In this document: piece after piece, positions 23,229-35,800 of the stretch
How the letters are laid out: each line of letters starts with the position of its first letter
How positions within the stretch are numbered: the stretch's first letter is position 1
DNA from: Hemibagrus wyckioides
Taxonomy: Eukaryota > Chordata > Actinopteri > Siluriformes > Bagridae
DNA length: 64,000 nucleotides
Assembly: GCF_019097595.1 (NCBI RefSeq)
Contig: NC_080726.1
Span: 16,529,705 to 16,593,704 of the forward strand
Direction: 5' to 3'
Notes under the pieces: generated by a model
What the model was told of the DNA's origin: nothing
The model's input: the letters and a program-made list of their open reading frames with translations, nothing else
Database searches by the model: none
Program-made: the position numbers and the translations under genes

Positions 23229-23870
23229 CTCTAACAAACCTCTGAGGGCTGCACAGAACAGCTGTATTTATACTGAGATTACACACAGACTCTAGATTTA
23301 CTAATTAGGTGACTTCTGAAGGAAATGGGATCCACTGGATTTTAGTTCGGGGCATCAGAGTAAAGGGGGCTGAATACCAATGCATCCCACACTTTTCAGA
23401 TTTTTATTTGTAAATAACTTTGAAAGCCCATTTATCATTTTCCTTTCACTTCAGAATTATGTGCCACTTTGTATTGGTCTATCACATAAAATCCCAATAA
23501 AATACATTTGTTTGTGGTTGTAACATGACAAAATGTGGAAAAGCTCATGGGGTATGAATACTTTTGCAAGGCACTGTACTGCATCAGCTATATATACTCA
23601 AAATGGCAAGAAAAGCACTCGGTGAGGCTGGACACTGGTGTTGGTTGAGGAAGATGTTCAGTCAGGTTAAAGACAGAGCTCTGTGCAGGCCACACAAGTT
23701 CTTTCACATGTCCCTGGCAAATCATCGAGGACAGTGAAATGCTGGATCTGGTTTTGAGCCCTTCTGTTCCAAAAAAAGTGAAATCTTAATTCTACAGACA
23801 TTCTAGACAATTGTGTGCTCCCAACTTGGTGACAACAGGTAATGGAAGGCTCACGTATGATGAAAAGTAA

Positions 23871-25297
23871 AGAGCTTCTGAAATATTGCTACGACGTTTT
23901 CAAGAAAACAGTAGCATAATTAGAAAATCCAAAACGTTTACTAGTATGTATTTCCCCCCAAAAAGTGAGCAGGACAATAACTTACCACATGATAAAGAGA
24001 GCATGTTTGGGCTGCTCCTCACGCCAAGATAGATTTTTCAGCACCGGTAATTGAATAGCCTGAAGCCATTCTGCAGAATTCTACATTCTGGGACGCAATA
24101 AAAGGAAAATGAATACAAATCAACTAAACTGACTGGTAGGGCATTTCAGGACAAATCCGGTCATGTAAATAAAGGCAATATTTAGATGTTCCGATACCGC
24201 CTCTGTGACAACAAAACAGTCAATGCATTTCTAATTTCTAGCCTAGATGCTTCGTTTGACTTCGATAGAATTTCGATTAGGGCTGCATTGGCGCTTTACT
24301 GCGTTATCCTTATGAACGGGCTGTAATTTACCTTTACACCATTCAGGCAAGGTAAGAAAAAAAAAAAAACATGCACACTAAATCAAGGATATGTTTCCTT
24401 CTTTTCAGACCCTATATTGAGCTTTTAAACTATATAACGCATGCACTAGCTAATATATGGTCGACAGAACTCTAATCGTGACGAATTAGTGTGGTAAACT
24501 TGATACTTAGCACAAATTTACACGTAATACGTATCACATGTCCCTATCCTTCCTTTGCACTAAATTATATCCGCCCGTCGATCAGTAGTGGAATCTCGGC
24601 GGATATCACAATTTGGCAGGAAACAGCTTGATGGCATGCGCATGGCTGCAGCCCATTCTGTAGTGACCATGTTAATGCCCTACTCCCTCAGACTGTTCCA
24701 TCCAACTCGCAATTTTGAAGAGTTTCCTCTGGCACCTGGGCGTTATTTTATGGTTGCAATCTCACTGACTTTTAACAAGAACAAATATAGCAAGTAATAA
24801 AAACGAATAAATGGAGCAGGCAGTGTTCATTTAGTCTAATTTTGCAAGTTTACAGAGAGCAAATAAAGAAAGAAATGAAATAAAATAAAATAAAATTTCT
24901 TTAGTATTACTATATATTGTATTCTTTTTTACTTGGACATTGGACTTTTTTTTCCTGTTCAGCATAAAAACAGCATAAATATATCGGGAAAAATGAGTTG
25001 TAAAAAATAATTGGAAAAAAATGCTTTTCACCATCAAACTTTAAAACGACTTTAAAGCGGCTGCTGCCTCCTCAACACCTCGCGCTGGGTTTATCACTAC
25101 ACTTATTATGGAGCACAGCGCATACTTCCCGTAACAGACGCAATAGAGGAACATGCCGAGGATCACAATTTCGCAAAGCCACTGTTTGGGAAAGAATGGA
25201 GACTGCTTTGGACGAGTGTTAGCGGCGGGTTACCTCTGCCCTTTGTTTTCCTTCGATATTTCTACTTATTTGCTTTGGCGACCGCAGGTACCCTATA
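23871..25297 (+). other. Spacer upstream of strn4, including its probable promoter
   Basis: No gene is recognised before strn4. CpG becomes more frequent from about 25040, with a segment of CGCGCTGGG type and a GTACCCTATAATGGACGCGG context at the start codon. This suggests that the strn4 promoter and 5' untranslated region lie at about 25040-25297. A 69-codon frame at 24588-24797 has no recognisable homology and is probably chance or repeat-derived. Confidence 0.4.
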
Positions 25298-25746
25298 ATG
25301 GACGCGGACATATCCGGTGGAGTTGGCGGCGGAACAAATCAGAGCCATGTGAGCAGTGGTACCGGGCGAAATCCGAATGGGCCGAGCGTGTCTGTAACAG
25401 CGAGCGCAGCCGGGGCGATGCCTGCATCCTTCCATGCACGGGAACAGCAGGACGGAGAGGCAGTAGGCCTGTCGCTACCAGGCATTTTACATTTTATCCA
25501 GTATGAATGGGGTCGTTTTCACGCAGAAAAATGCCGATGGGAAGCCGAGAGAGATGAACTTAGGGTAACTCTACTTTTCATTGTCTTCTGTTAGTGTCTG
25601 CTAGTTCACGGGATTTCTAGTGGGGCAGCCTGACAGTGGTTGTACATACGTTAAGTTTGGTCATTAGTATAATTGAAACAATTTCTCTGTCGTTTAATAT
25701 GGATGTTTGTATCTTTGTTTCTTCTGTATATGTGTGTATGTATATA

Positions 25747-25812
<66 letters not shown>

Positions 25813-28800
25813 GTGATAAGACAAAAGGGACAACTCCCCAAATCCCCTGATTGTTCTTGAACCCCACTTATTATGTTTTTGGAAGGACGTCTGTGTCCAC
25901 CTCATTTAAATACAGTATTTATAATATATGCTTGTTGTCATGGCTTAGGACTAGTAGGTCACGTGACCAAAACATGTATGTAGGTTGTTCATGTGCTAAG
26001 AGCGCAATAACTTACCTATTGAAAGAGTTGCTTCTCTGACTATTTTTTTTTCATTGTCATAATTATAAATAACTTTTTTTATGTATACTTTTAAATAATA
26101 TACATTTTTATAAACATTTCCAAATTTATCAATGTATTCTTATATTATTATGAAGACAGTGGACTAGGGGTAACAAATCAAATTTAAAAAATTAAAAAAA
26201 AAAAAAAAAAAAGGTCCCTTAATATTCGCTTAACACTTATTGTGTCAGTAACAGGGTGTAGAAACTATAATAATGTTTTATTATTTCTTTTTTATTCAAT
26301 TCTATATAGGCAGACTAAGTAATGATCATATCAGGAAAACCCCCACTAAAAGTAAAGCAACATTATTATCCATTTTTATAATTAAAACAGAATTGAAAAG
26401 AAATGAACATCAACTACAACATCAGTCCCTAAAATTCTATGCATACAAAATAGTAAGGCCTAAATAATGTACTATATTTACTAATCCATTACTAATATCT
26501 GGACTGGTTGGTGTTCCTGAGCTCACCAGAGTGTTGCTTTGGTGAATAGTTGATTTGGCCACAGCTAAGGTTTTTTGCTATCTCTCTGTTGGGTTTGATT
26601 AGTTTTTCAGCTAAATGGTTCATTTCCAGTGACTATTGCTTGGACTTTATTTTGAGAATTAACAACGCTGTAGGCAATCCACTTACCAGCCTGTCAATTA
26701 ATGTCTAACCATCTATCCAACCTTTTATCTGCTTACTTGGAATGGTATTAAAAACACTTCACAGCATTTGCTGTTTTGGAGACAGACCTGTACGCTTGTC
26801 TGTTTTGTCTCATAGAATATCCCCTTATTAATTTAGATTAGAAATTCAAACAGCAATATTTCCAAATAGTTAAAACTTTTTAACTGTTTAAGCTGAGAAA
26901 AAAAACAATAATCAGTGGCTTGTTTATCGTTTTTAGATTGTTAGGTTCTTGCAATATCAGAGTAATAACAAAAAGGCAATAAAACAGAAAATATTTATTG
27001 AAATACAAGAATAAACACTATTTAACTACTTAACTAAAAAACAAAACAAACAGTGGCCCTGTTCACACCTGACATTAAATTGCTCAGATCAGAATGGATG
27101 GTCATTTTACACCTGGTCTTGTGACCACTTTGGGTTCAGATTTCATGCTTCATTATTATACACCTATGTACACTCTGGTCTTTTTCTTTATTTTCTCATA
27201 ACTGTACACTGAAACACAAAGCAATGCACATCCTTTCTTTTGCATGCACTAACCTAGCCCTCCATTCACAAACAAGCTTATTATCCAAACGGCAAAAATG
27301 ATCACTGACCCAGTGACTGGGTTATTCGGCACATTGTGGGACCATATGCAGTGATGAAGAGAGCAAACAGAGAGAAGGTAGTATCATGGCAGTGCATGGG
27401 TATCCTATGTTGATTTTAATAAAGACTAAGAAGTACAGTCTTACAAAGATTTGCATCAGTAAAAGCATGAGTGGCATGTGACTTGAGCTTTTTAAGCATG
27501 TTCTATATGCGCTGATGCAACCTTTAAAGTTACCTTTGTGTTTGCAGTCATTTTTATCATTTATCATTTTAGTATTATTGCTATGATGCTTATCAAGAAA
27601 ATGTGTTCTCCTCATATTGCACAGTATTGGGTGGACTTAGGATCTGACACCATAGAATATTTGATGATCTATTCATATTCTTATTCTAATTCTTATTCTA
27701 ATTCTTTTACATTGTCTTTCCTGATTTCAGGCACAGGTGGCATTTCTGCAGGGAGAGAGGAAAGGGCAGGAGAGCATGAAGCAAGATCTGGTGAGGCGGA
27801 TCAAAATGCTAGAGTATGCCCTTAAACAAGAGAGGTGAGCTCAGCTTAACATCACTTATAAAGTTGCATTGAAGGCTCTACAAAGGACCTTCATAAAGAT
27901 GAACAAATATGAATATATACTATAATATGAATTTACCTTTTTCTTCAGCCAGACAAACTTGGAGCTTTATGAGCTGAAAAGCACATAGCCACAATTAGCT
28001 AGTGTCGGTCTGTTCATCAAGGAAGAGAGTAATGTAATTCTTATTTGTATATCCGTTACATGATTTGCAGATCATCGGGTATAGAAAGCTTATAAAGCTT
28101 TAAAGCTTTATATAGTAATATATTATATAGTAATATAATATATATATTATATAGTAATATATAATATATTATATAGTAATATATAGTATAGTATAAAAAG
28201 CCCTAAAGCTTTTACATGCAGGCAACAATAGAAACTGCAAAAATCTTTGAATGGCAATGTGTTTCATTCACTGCAAATATTATTAAATAATCATTTGTCA
28301 GAAATTCTGCTATACGTTTCTGAGGTAATACAATTTTGTGGATTTTTTTGTAATAGGAAAGCCAAGTATTTTCAGCAGTTGATTAAATGTTTATTTACAT
28401 GATTCTTATTTAATAGCACTGGGTCCCTGATATTTTTGCACTGTTGACACTCATTATTAGCCTCTGTCAGAGTTCTAAAAATTGTTAATAATCTTATATT
28501 ATCTGTGTAAAATGTCTCATACTTGGATAAAAATATTCACAAAACACATATGTACTATGGTTATTTTGTAGTATTTGTGGTGATGATGATGATTTAGCAC
28601 TGTAATTAGAACTTTGTGCCATTCACATAATGGTTTTGTATCCTTAGGGCCAAATATCAGAAACTGAAGACTGGCACTGATCAGAGCCCAGAAAAGAAGC
28701 CAGAGACTAAGACTGAACCAAGTAAAACTTCCTTCTAAACACTATTCACAAGCTCTAATATATCCAGATATATTATAATATAATATCTATATAAAATTAA

Positions 28801-31800
28801 ATTCAGTTTATTTGTATAGCACTATCAACCAAGCAGCTTTACAGAAATATTTAATGGCCATGTGTTTGTATATATAATTACTCTTATTGTATACTGGATT
28901 ATTCTAACCTGCGGATTGACATTGTCCTTTTTACGCAGTTCCGAATGGTCAAGGAGAATTTGACAATGAGGCAGCCCATCAAATGGCATGGAAGGAGGGT
29001 CGTCAGTTGTTGCGCAAGTCAGTGCTCTATTTTTGTGACAATAAGAGGCCTTTAATTATAGTGCCAATTATAGTGACAATAAGAGGCAACGCAAGTTATT
29101 TTTTTGAGCAGCTAAGCATGTGAGTGTAATATGCAGGTACCTGGAGGAGGTGGGTTATTCTGACACTATACTGAACATGCGCTCTAAACGAGTCAAGTCT
29201 CTGTTGGGTCGCTGTAGCCCGGAGGTAAATGGGCCCCTGCCACAGGAACCTTCCCCAGAACCCAAGCCTCATGGAGGAGGAGACTCTTTACTTGTACGCC
29301 AGATAGAGGAGCAGATCAAAAGGTAAAGAGAAAGAGACATTTTATGGCATTTGCATGGTGTATAGTCTACATGGTGGTCTCCAAAGGCAATGTCCTAGAG
29401 CTAATATGTCTATCTCCCAGTGCAGAAATAGGAATTAAGTATGTCTTGTCTTTATTGTATAAATGATAGAAATGCTGGAAAAGAAAGTTCTACAGAGCAC
29501 ACTGGCAGGTCAGTTCTGGATAAAATTCCCTTCCTGCGTAGCTGTGATGATGATGATGACAGTGATGAAGATGATGATTTCCAGGGAATAGCCACAGACT
29601 GCATTGATGGACCACATAAAAACAAGAAATCCAGAGGCAAGGTTAGAAGTGATGTGAAAACATACACCAAGATAATATTCAGTGGATATAAAAACTGGCT
29701 TAAAATGACAGGTTTTTTGTTGTCAATTTGAAATAACAACAACATACAATAACCTAGTTGCATTAGTGTGCACACCCCTAAACTAGTACTTATTTTGAAG
29801 CAGCTTTTATTTTAATACATCACTCATTTCTTTTGTAGTCTATAATAAGAAGTGTTTAAAATATGTGTGTCTAAAATACTGACATGACTTATCATGTTAC
29901 ACTTTTTACATCACAAAAATCTGCCAGGGATGGGTAAACTGTTTATATTTGTTGTATATAAAAGCACCAGCATTCTTACAGTTCATAATGTACAAAAGCA
30001 CCCAATGAAACCCTCTTTACTCATAATTACATATTTTTTGTTTGTACAGATATTTGGAGAACCCATGACCACAGGTCTAGACCCTGAGGATGAAGAAGAT
30101 GAGGATGATTCAGAAGACGCCCTCAGCGAATTTGATTTTCTGGGTTCAGGAGAAGAGGGTGAGGGAGCTGGGGAGGCATGCATTTCAGGAGATGGCCGTG
30201 AGCTAGGTATGGAAAATATGATACGAGTCTCTTGTAAATCTTTCAGGAATCAGAAACCATTAGAACAGAAAAGAGATATAAGCACAAAAAGAGAAATAAA
30301 AAACAAAAAGTGATATGAAGTTATGGTCCAATGGTTTGTATGCTTCCAGAGTACGTTTGCTACCTCGATTTAGTCAGGTCTGGTCTGACATTCCTGAGCA
30401 TAGGTTGAGGGCTTGAAAGACAAAAAGATAGACCAAACAAAATAGGAAAACACTCATTTAGAAATTCTTCATAAAATAAATTCATTCAATTCATTTTAGA
30501 ATAACATGTTTGTCACAGTTACATTGTGCAAATCATCATGATTATATTGCCAAGTGGTATAACTGGTTGGCAACAGGTAGGTGGTATGTGTAGCAGAGAT
30601 TTTCTGGAGCACAGGAGTGTGGGGTTCTGGTATAATTAATGAGATTGCAACCTTGTGGTCAATAGCACAAGAACTGTTTGGAGCTGCTGATCTTATGCCA
30701 TCATGTACAGAATGATACAAAGGCATATCCACCTGGCAGCACAACATTTCAGTGTTTTTTGTTAATTCTGTTTTTATCTGTAATTGTCCTACAGGATGTA
30801 CTCTGGGCTTCTCATCTGATGTCTTCATACTGGATACAGTTGGAGGAGGGGACATAAATCTTGGCGAGTTGGCTGACCTTACTGTAGCTAATGACTTTAC
30901 CATTGATGTGAGTGTATTTGTTTGTTGATGTTGCACTTCTAAACATTTCTATGCCTTTAACTGCATTCACATGCTTGACTGTTTATTAGATTACTGAATT
31001 ATTTTAGTAGTTTTATTTGCTCATATATTGACATGAGCCTTGTGTGACACCCTTCATTTACTTTGACTGTTACCAGACATATGATATGGATTGAATATTT
31101 CAGAAATATCCTGTTTTTTTGACATACAAGTTTTTTAAAGTTTACACAGAAAGTGACAAAAAACCCTAACCCTAGTCTGGTGGAGTTCAGCCTCAACAAA
31201 TTAGAGCTGCTTTAGTGGCAGGGGTGGGACCTACATAATGTTAGGCAGGTGGTTTTAATGGTATGACTGACTGTACGTGTGTGTGTGTGTGTGTGTACGT
31301 ATGTGTGTGTACATATTATTGTTGACAATTATTGTTGACATTAATTCATAAGTCAGGAAGTCATGCCTGGAGATCCAGTCTAGATAGAGAGAATCATGGA
31401 TAGCTCCAAATTCTATTTTTACCATGAACCCTGCAGGCCTCTGCTAGACAGCTAAAGGTCAACATTTTAGAATGACAGAGCGCAGATCTAAAACCTGTTG
31501 ATAGGGCTGTATACATGAGATCCACCTGCAAAAAGTTGGTAGACTCTGACCCAGAAAAATGTGTGAGATATTACAAGCAAAAGATACTTTAAAGTATTAA
31601 CTAAAGGGAATTCAACCAGGTTATCAAGGGTTTTGTTGTTTTTTGAAGCCTAAAACATGAAATAATGTTTGTCAATTTGTGTTTGTTGATATGTCACATC
31701 TAATTGTTTTACATCAGAAGAACAGGGGTGTGTAGAAGTTTTATATACACTGTATGTCTTTCTTAGCAACAGGACAGTCAGGAAGAGTTTAAGAAGACAT

Positions 31801-32759
31801 GGAATCCACGCTTTACTCTCCGGAGCCACTTTGATGCTATCCGATCACTGACCTTTCACCCTTCTCAACCTGTGCTGTTGACAGCTTCAGAGGATGGAAC
31901 ACTAAAGCTCTGGAACCTGAACAAGACAATGCATTCAAAAAAGTGAGCTCTCACTCCTAACATTCATTATCTTTTTATAAACTGAAATATATAGTGTTGT
32001 TTGGTAGTGGAGGCATGGTCATATGCTGACTGTGGAAGAAGCGAGGAAGTGAGGCAATACATGATGTTTCCTGTCCTGTGTTATTAACAGAAACCTAATT
32101 ACAAAACATAGACAAGAACAGAGCAGGATCTTATGCTTGAATTTGAACAAGGTGAAAACAGGGAATTATTTGAGATTCGTTTTTTTTTTCTTGATGATTT
32201 TATGAAAAGCACTGGTGAATAATGGTGCGACGGATCACAAAAATCACGGTTCGGATCACGTTGCGGTTTTTGAGTCGCAGATCGGATCATTTTTCGGAAC
32301 AGCAAAAAAGGGGGAGGAGACAAATTTAATTTGCTTTCCACTTATTACAAAAACTTTACAGCAAGGAACTTTTGGCTTTAACGAAAATAACCTATGGAAC
32401 CTATTGTTTTAACAAAAATAAAATCAAGAAATAACCAGCTGAATAAATAAAATTTTAAAATAAAATATTCAGTACTCAGTTGTTAAAGTGCAGCATGTGA
32501 AAAACAACCTGAGACCTGAAAACAGACCAATCGTGATCTGCACGGATCAGCTGTGATCCGTTGCACCCCTACTGGTGAATAAATAAAGTGGGTTGCAAGG
32601 CGACAAAGGATGTCTGAAAAGCTCAATGAAAGCCTCCAGATTGTCATTAGAAGCCATTCACTATTTTCCGCACACTTTCCATAAACTCATGAGAAAAAAA
32701 CTGAATGCTCTGTCAATAATTTACAGATTTAAATTCAACTTTAAGCACACTGTTTGTCA

Positions 32760-32802
<43 letters not shown>

Positions 32803-35800
32803 CACTCTCTCTCTCTGGTTCTTCTCTCTACAAGGGCGCCCTGTAGTTTTTTTCCTAGATAAATGCAGCACAGAGTTACAGAGTTTATATAGTACTAGCA
32901 GGGACTTGAGCAGGAATACAATGCTTCACGTTCAAGATAATCCTCCTTTCTCCTGATGACATCTATTTTGAAAACAGCACCAGTCACTTTTCCAGTTAAG
33001 CACCCCAGCAACATGATGCTGCCTTGTCATGCTTCCCAGTTAGTATCGTGTTCTTTGCATTAAAAGCCTCACCATTTATTTCTCCATACAAAGGGCTGAT
33101 TATTAGGACCAAACAGTTCATGAGTCCAGAAAACACACCTCCTTCCCCTAAAAGGCTGGTGATCACCAGCAAACTTCAGTCTGTATTGTTTGTTTATATT
33201 AAAATATGAGGCTTTTTTCTAGTGATGTAGGACTCTCTTAATTGTGGATGTATATACTTTGGTACCTGATGCCTCCAGCTCCTTTACCAGTTCCTATGTT
33301 GTCTTGAGTTTCAGTTAAACCATTTGGGGAGGTTTGTTCACCTCAGGAGTTCATTTGCACCTCTTTTCTGAATGATGTTTGTATTTGCATATAATTGCTT
33401 GTATAGGTGCTTGTGGTAGGTTCAGTTGCTTGGAAATTGCTCTTAAAGAGGAGCCAGATAGAGGTCAATCTTTGTTTTTCCTGAGTGTTTAGCCGGTATC
33501 AAGGTCAAAAAAGGCAATGGGATCATGCCTGTTGCTAGAGGTTGTTAATTATTTCCTAATTATGTTAAGGTAGGTAGTTAGATGAGGACATGAGAGGCAG
33601 GCTTTAAAGAACACAACTTGCTTTTCTCTTGTACTTTTTTTCATCATTTCCTTCATTAAATTACAGATGACCCACAGGCACACACGCACATGTGTACACC
33701 ACTTACAAACGTCACTCATTTACTTTTATATGCCCTGTATTATAGCATTGCATAAATGGCTTGAAATTGAATAAAATAAGGTACGTTTTGTGCACAAAGA
33801 AGCAAAATGATTTTCACTTTTAGTGCCAGGCAGAGTATCAAATGGAAAATTACACAAATGGTTATCACAAAATGGTAAACAAAAAAGTAATCTAAGAAAA
33901 ACCTTGTAAGGTTATTAATACATACTGACCTTTTATCGTTTCATATCATTGTCAGGGGTGCTGCACTGGACGTTGAACCTATTTACACTTTCCGAGGACA
34001 TAGGTGAGTGCGAGATTTAGTTGTGGGTCAAGGTTTCATTAGTGTCAGAATAAGTGTTGGATTGAAGTCACAATTTATATTAAAAATCTTAAAATTAAAA
34101 AAATTAATGTGTGGTGTGTGTGTCTGTGTGTAGTGGAGCAGTCCTCTCTCTAGCCATGGGAGAGGAAGGGAAGTACTGCTACAGTGGAGGTCTGGATGGA
34201 AGCATACGTTGTTGGAAATGTCCAGATCTTAATGTGGATCCTTATGACAATTATGGCAAGTCTACAGCATAGTTACTAAAGTCTAGATCCTTTTAAATGT
34301 ACATTTTAAGCAGTGTAAGGTTTGCTCGAAGACAGATAGCTCTCAGCAGTCTCAACTGTTGAGACACTGTTTTTTTAAATTATTATTATAATTATTTAAA
34401 AATGAGTAACATTTAACTATTAAAAGAGGTGTAAACTACAGAAAGTATACACCCTAATGTTGGCTGTGCAAAACATTTGCATTTATACTTGTTATTCACT
34501 AACGCATAATGAAAATATCTTTGGAGTGCCTTTTACATGGAGAGAAAAAAGATGGCTAACACAGTGATGGACTGTACACCTCTGTCCATGTACAGTGTAA
34601 ACCATTTTTTTAACACACTTTTTTTCTATTTTACAAGAAAGTTCCAAACCTGGATTAATGTGACCACATGCAGTACCCAGTAATGGCAATAACTACATTA
34701 AAAAAATTTTTTGGAAATGAAGCAATGACCAATCAGGAATATCATTTCCAGCATCTGGTAATGTCTCTGGGTTCCAGACTTCAGGCAGTCATTTACACGC
34801 CATTCATGTGAATGTAAATATTCTCAAATTAATGTTGACTGTCTGCACCTTTACCTCATATTCATTATTTTTATTGATTTATTATTCATTAATAATATTT
34901 ATTTGCCCAATTATTTGAGTACTGACTCTGAGTACATGACACTCCAAAGGTATTAAACGTAGCCAATTAAATACCTGATTTTCTATATTTTGAAAATTGT
35001 CCTTTCAGGATCCTTTTTTTTTTTTTTTTGGTAAGTGACCCATTACAGATTAACCACGTAAAGGATGATTTTAAGCAGTGTTTGCCCTACCAAACTAATT
35101 CCATTGACCATATATGATTTTGAACTTTTTTGTGTCGGTTTTTTTTTGCTTACATATATTACAGACCAAGGTGTGGAGAGTGCTGTGTTATTAGGACATG
35201 AGGATTCAGTGTGGGAGCTAGCGTATTCATCCAACCTAAAACGTCTGGCCTCCTGTTCAGCAGATGGCACTGTGCGTATCTGGGATCCTCAGAGCTCCAC
35301 ACCCTGTATAGCTGTTTTCAACAAAGAGAAAGGTGGGTGTGTTATCCCTGGTTCCTCGCTGTCTAATATACTGTAGAAGAAAGCTGGTAATGAATGTGAA
35401 ATTGTTAAAATGACAATATACACTACTCTCAAAAAGTTAAGGATATTTGGCTTTTGGGTGAAATTTATGGAAAATGTAAAAAGTTCATGCTACAGTGATA
35501 TTATATCATGAAAGTAGGGCATTTAAGTAGAAGCATGCAATGGTGATTTCCTCATCTCAAACAATTTATTGAAACAAAAGCCAACAACAGTGGTGGGTAT
35601 ACCACAACAAAAAATGTCAATGTCTCAATAATTTGCCATGTGCCCTTGACCATCAATTACAGCTTGACAATAGCTTCTCATGCTGTTCACGAGTCGACTT
35701 ATTGTCTGCTGAGGCATGGCATTCCACTCTTCTTGAAGGGTGGCCCTCAGGTCATTGAGGTTCTGGGGTGCAGGGTTACGAGCCTCTACACGGCGACTCA

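Larger units (their letters stand above)
21499..23576 (-). mobile_element. Inner Tc1-like transposon (Tc1-B) with both terminal repeats
   Basis: The left end is CAGTGCCTTGCAAAAGTATT at 21499; the right end is its inverse at about 23557-23576, followed by TA. Long subterminal repeats also match, for example TTTTCCACATTTTGTCATGT against its complement near 23520. Without the 770-bp hAT insertion the element would be about 1.3 kb, shorter than an intact one because the middle of the transposase is deleted. Confidence 0.85.
21222..23870 (-). mobile_element. Outer Tc1-like transposon (Tc1-A) split by a second Tc1
   Basis: The left part (21222-21490) begins with a CACTATATGGGCAAAACTAT terminus and continues with TGTGGACACCTGAACATCAC, a known fish Tc1 family end. 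The right part (about 23579-23870) carries the family's internal sequence (for example GAGCTCTGTGCAGGCCACAC). Between them sits the complete Tc1-B element at 21499-23576. The transposase of Tc1-A is not readable and its right end is not located precisely. Confidence 0.6.

Noticed and set aside
24588..24797. 69-codon open frame upstream of strn4
   Set aside because: No homology is recognised, there is no supporting splice or promoter signal, and it is short enough to occur by chance.
25617..25905. Tyrosine-isoleucine repeat proteins on both strands
   Set aside because: They are translations of the TA microsatellite and its flanks.
27040..27135. GGCCCTGTTCACACCTGACA stretch, possible Harbinger-type MITE end
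   Set aside because: Only one end could be seen; no matching inverted end or target duplication was found nearby.
29452..30183. Serine-rich minus-strand frames
   Set aside because: They are the complement of the acidic Asp/Glu codons in strn4 exons 6 and 7.
31150..31185. Telomere-like CCCTAACCCTAG run
   Set aside because: Only two units are present, with no extended array, so it is chance-level and not an interstitial telomere.
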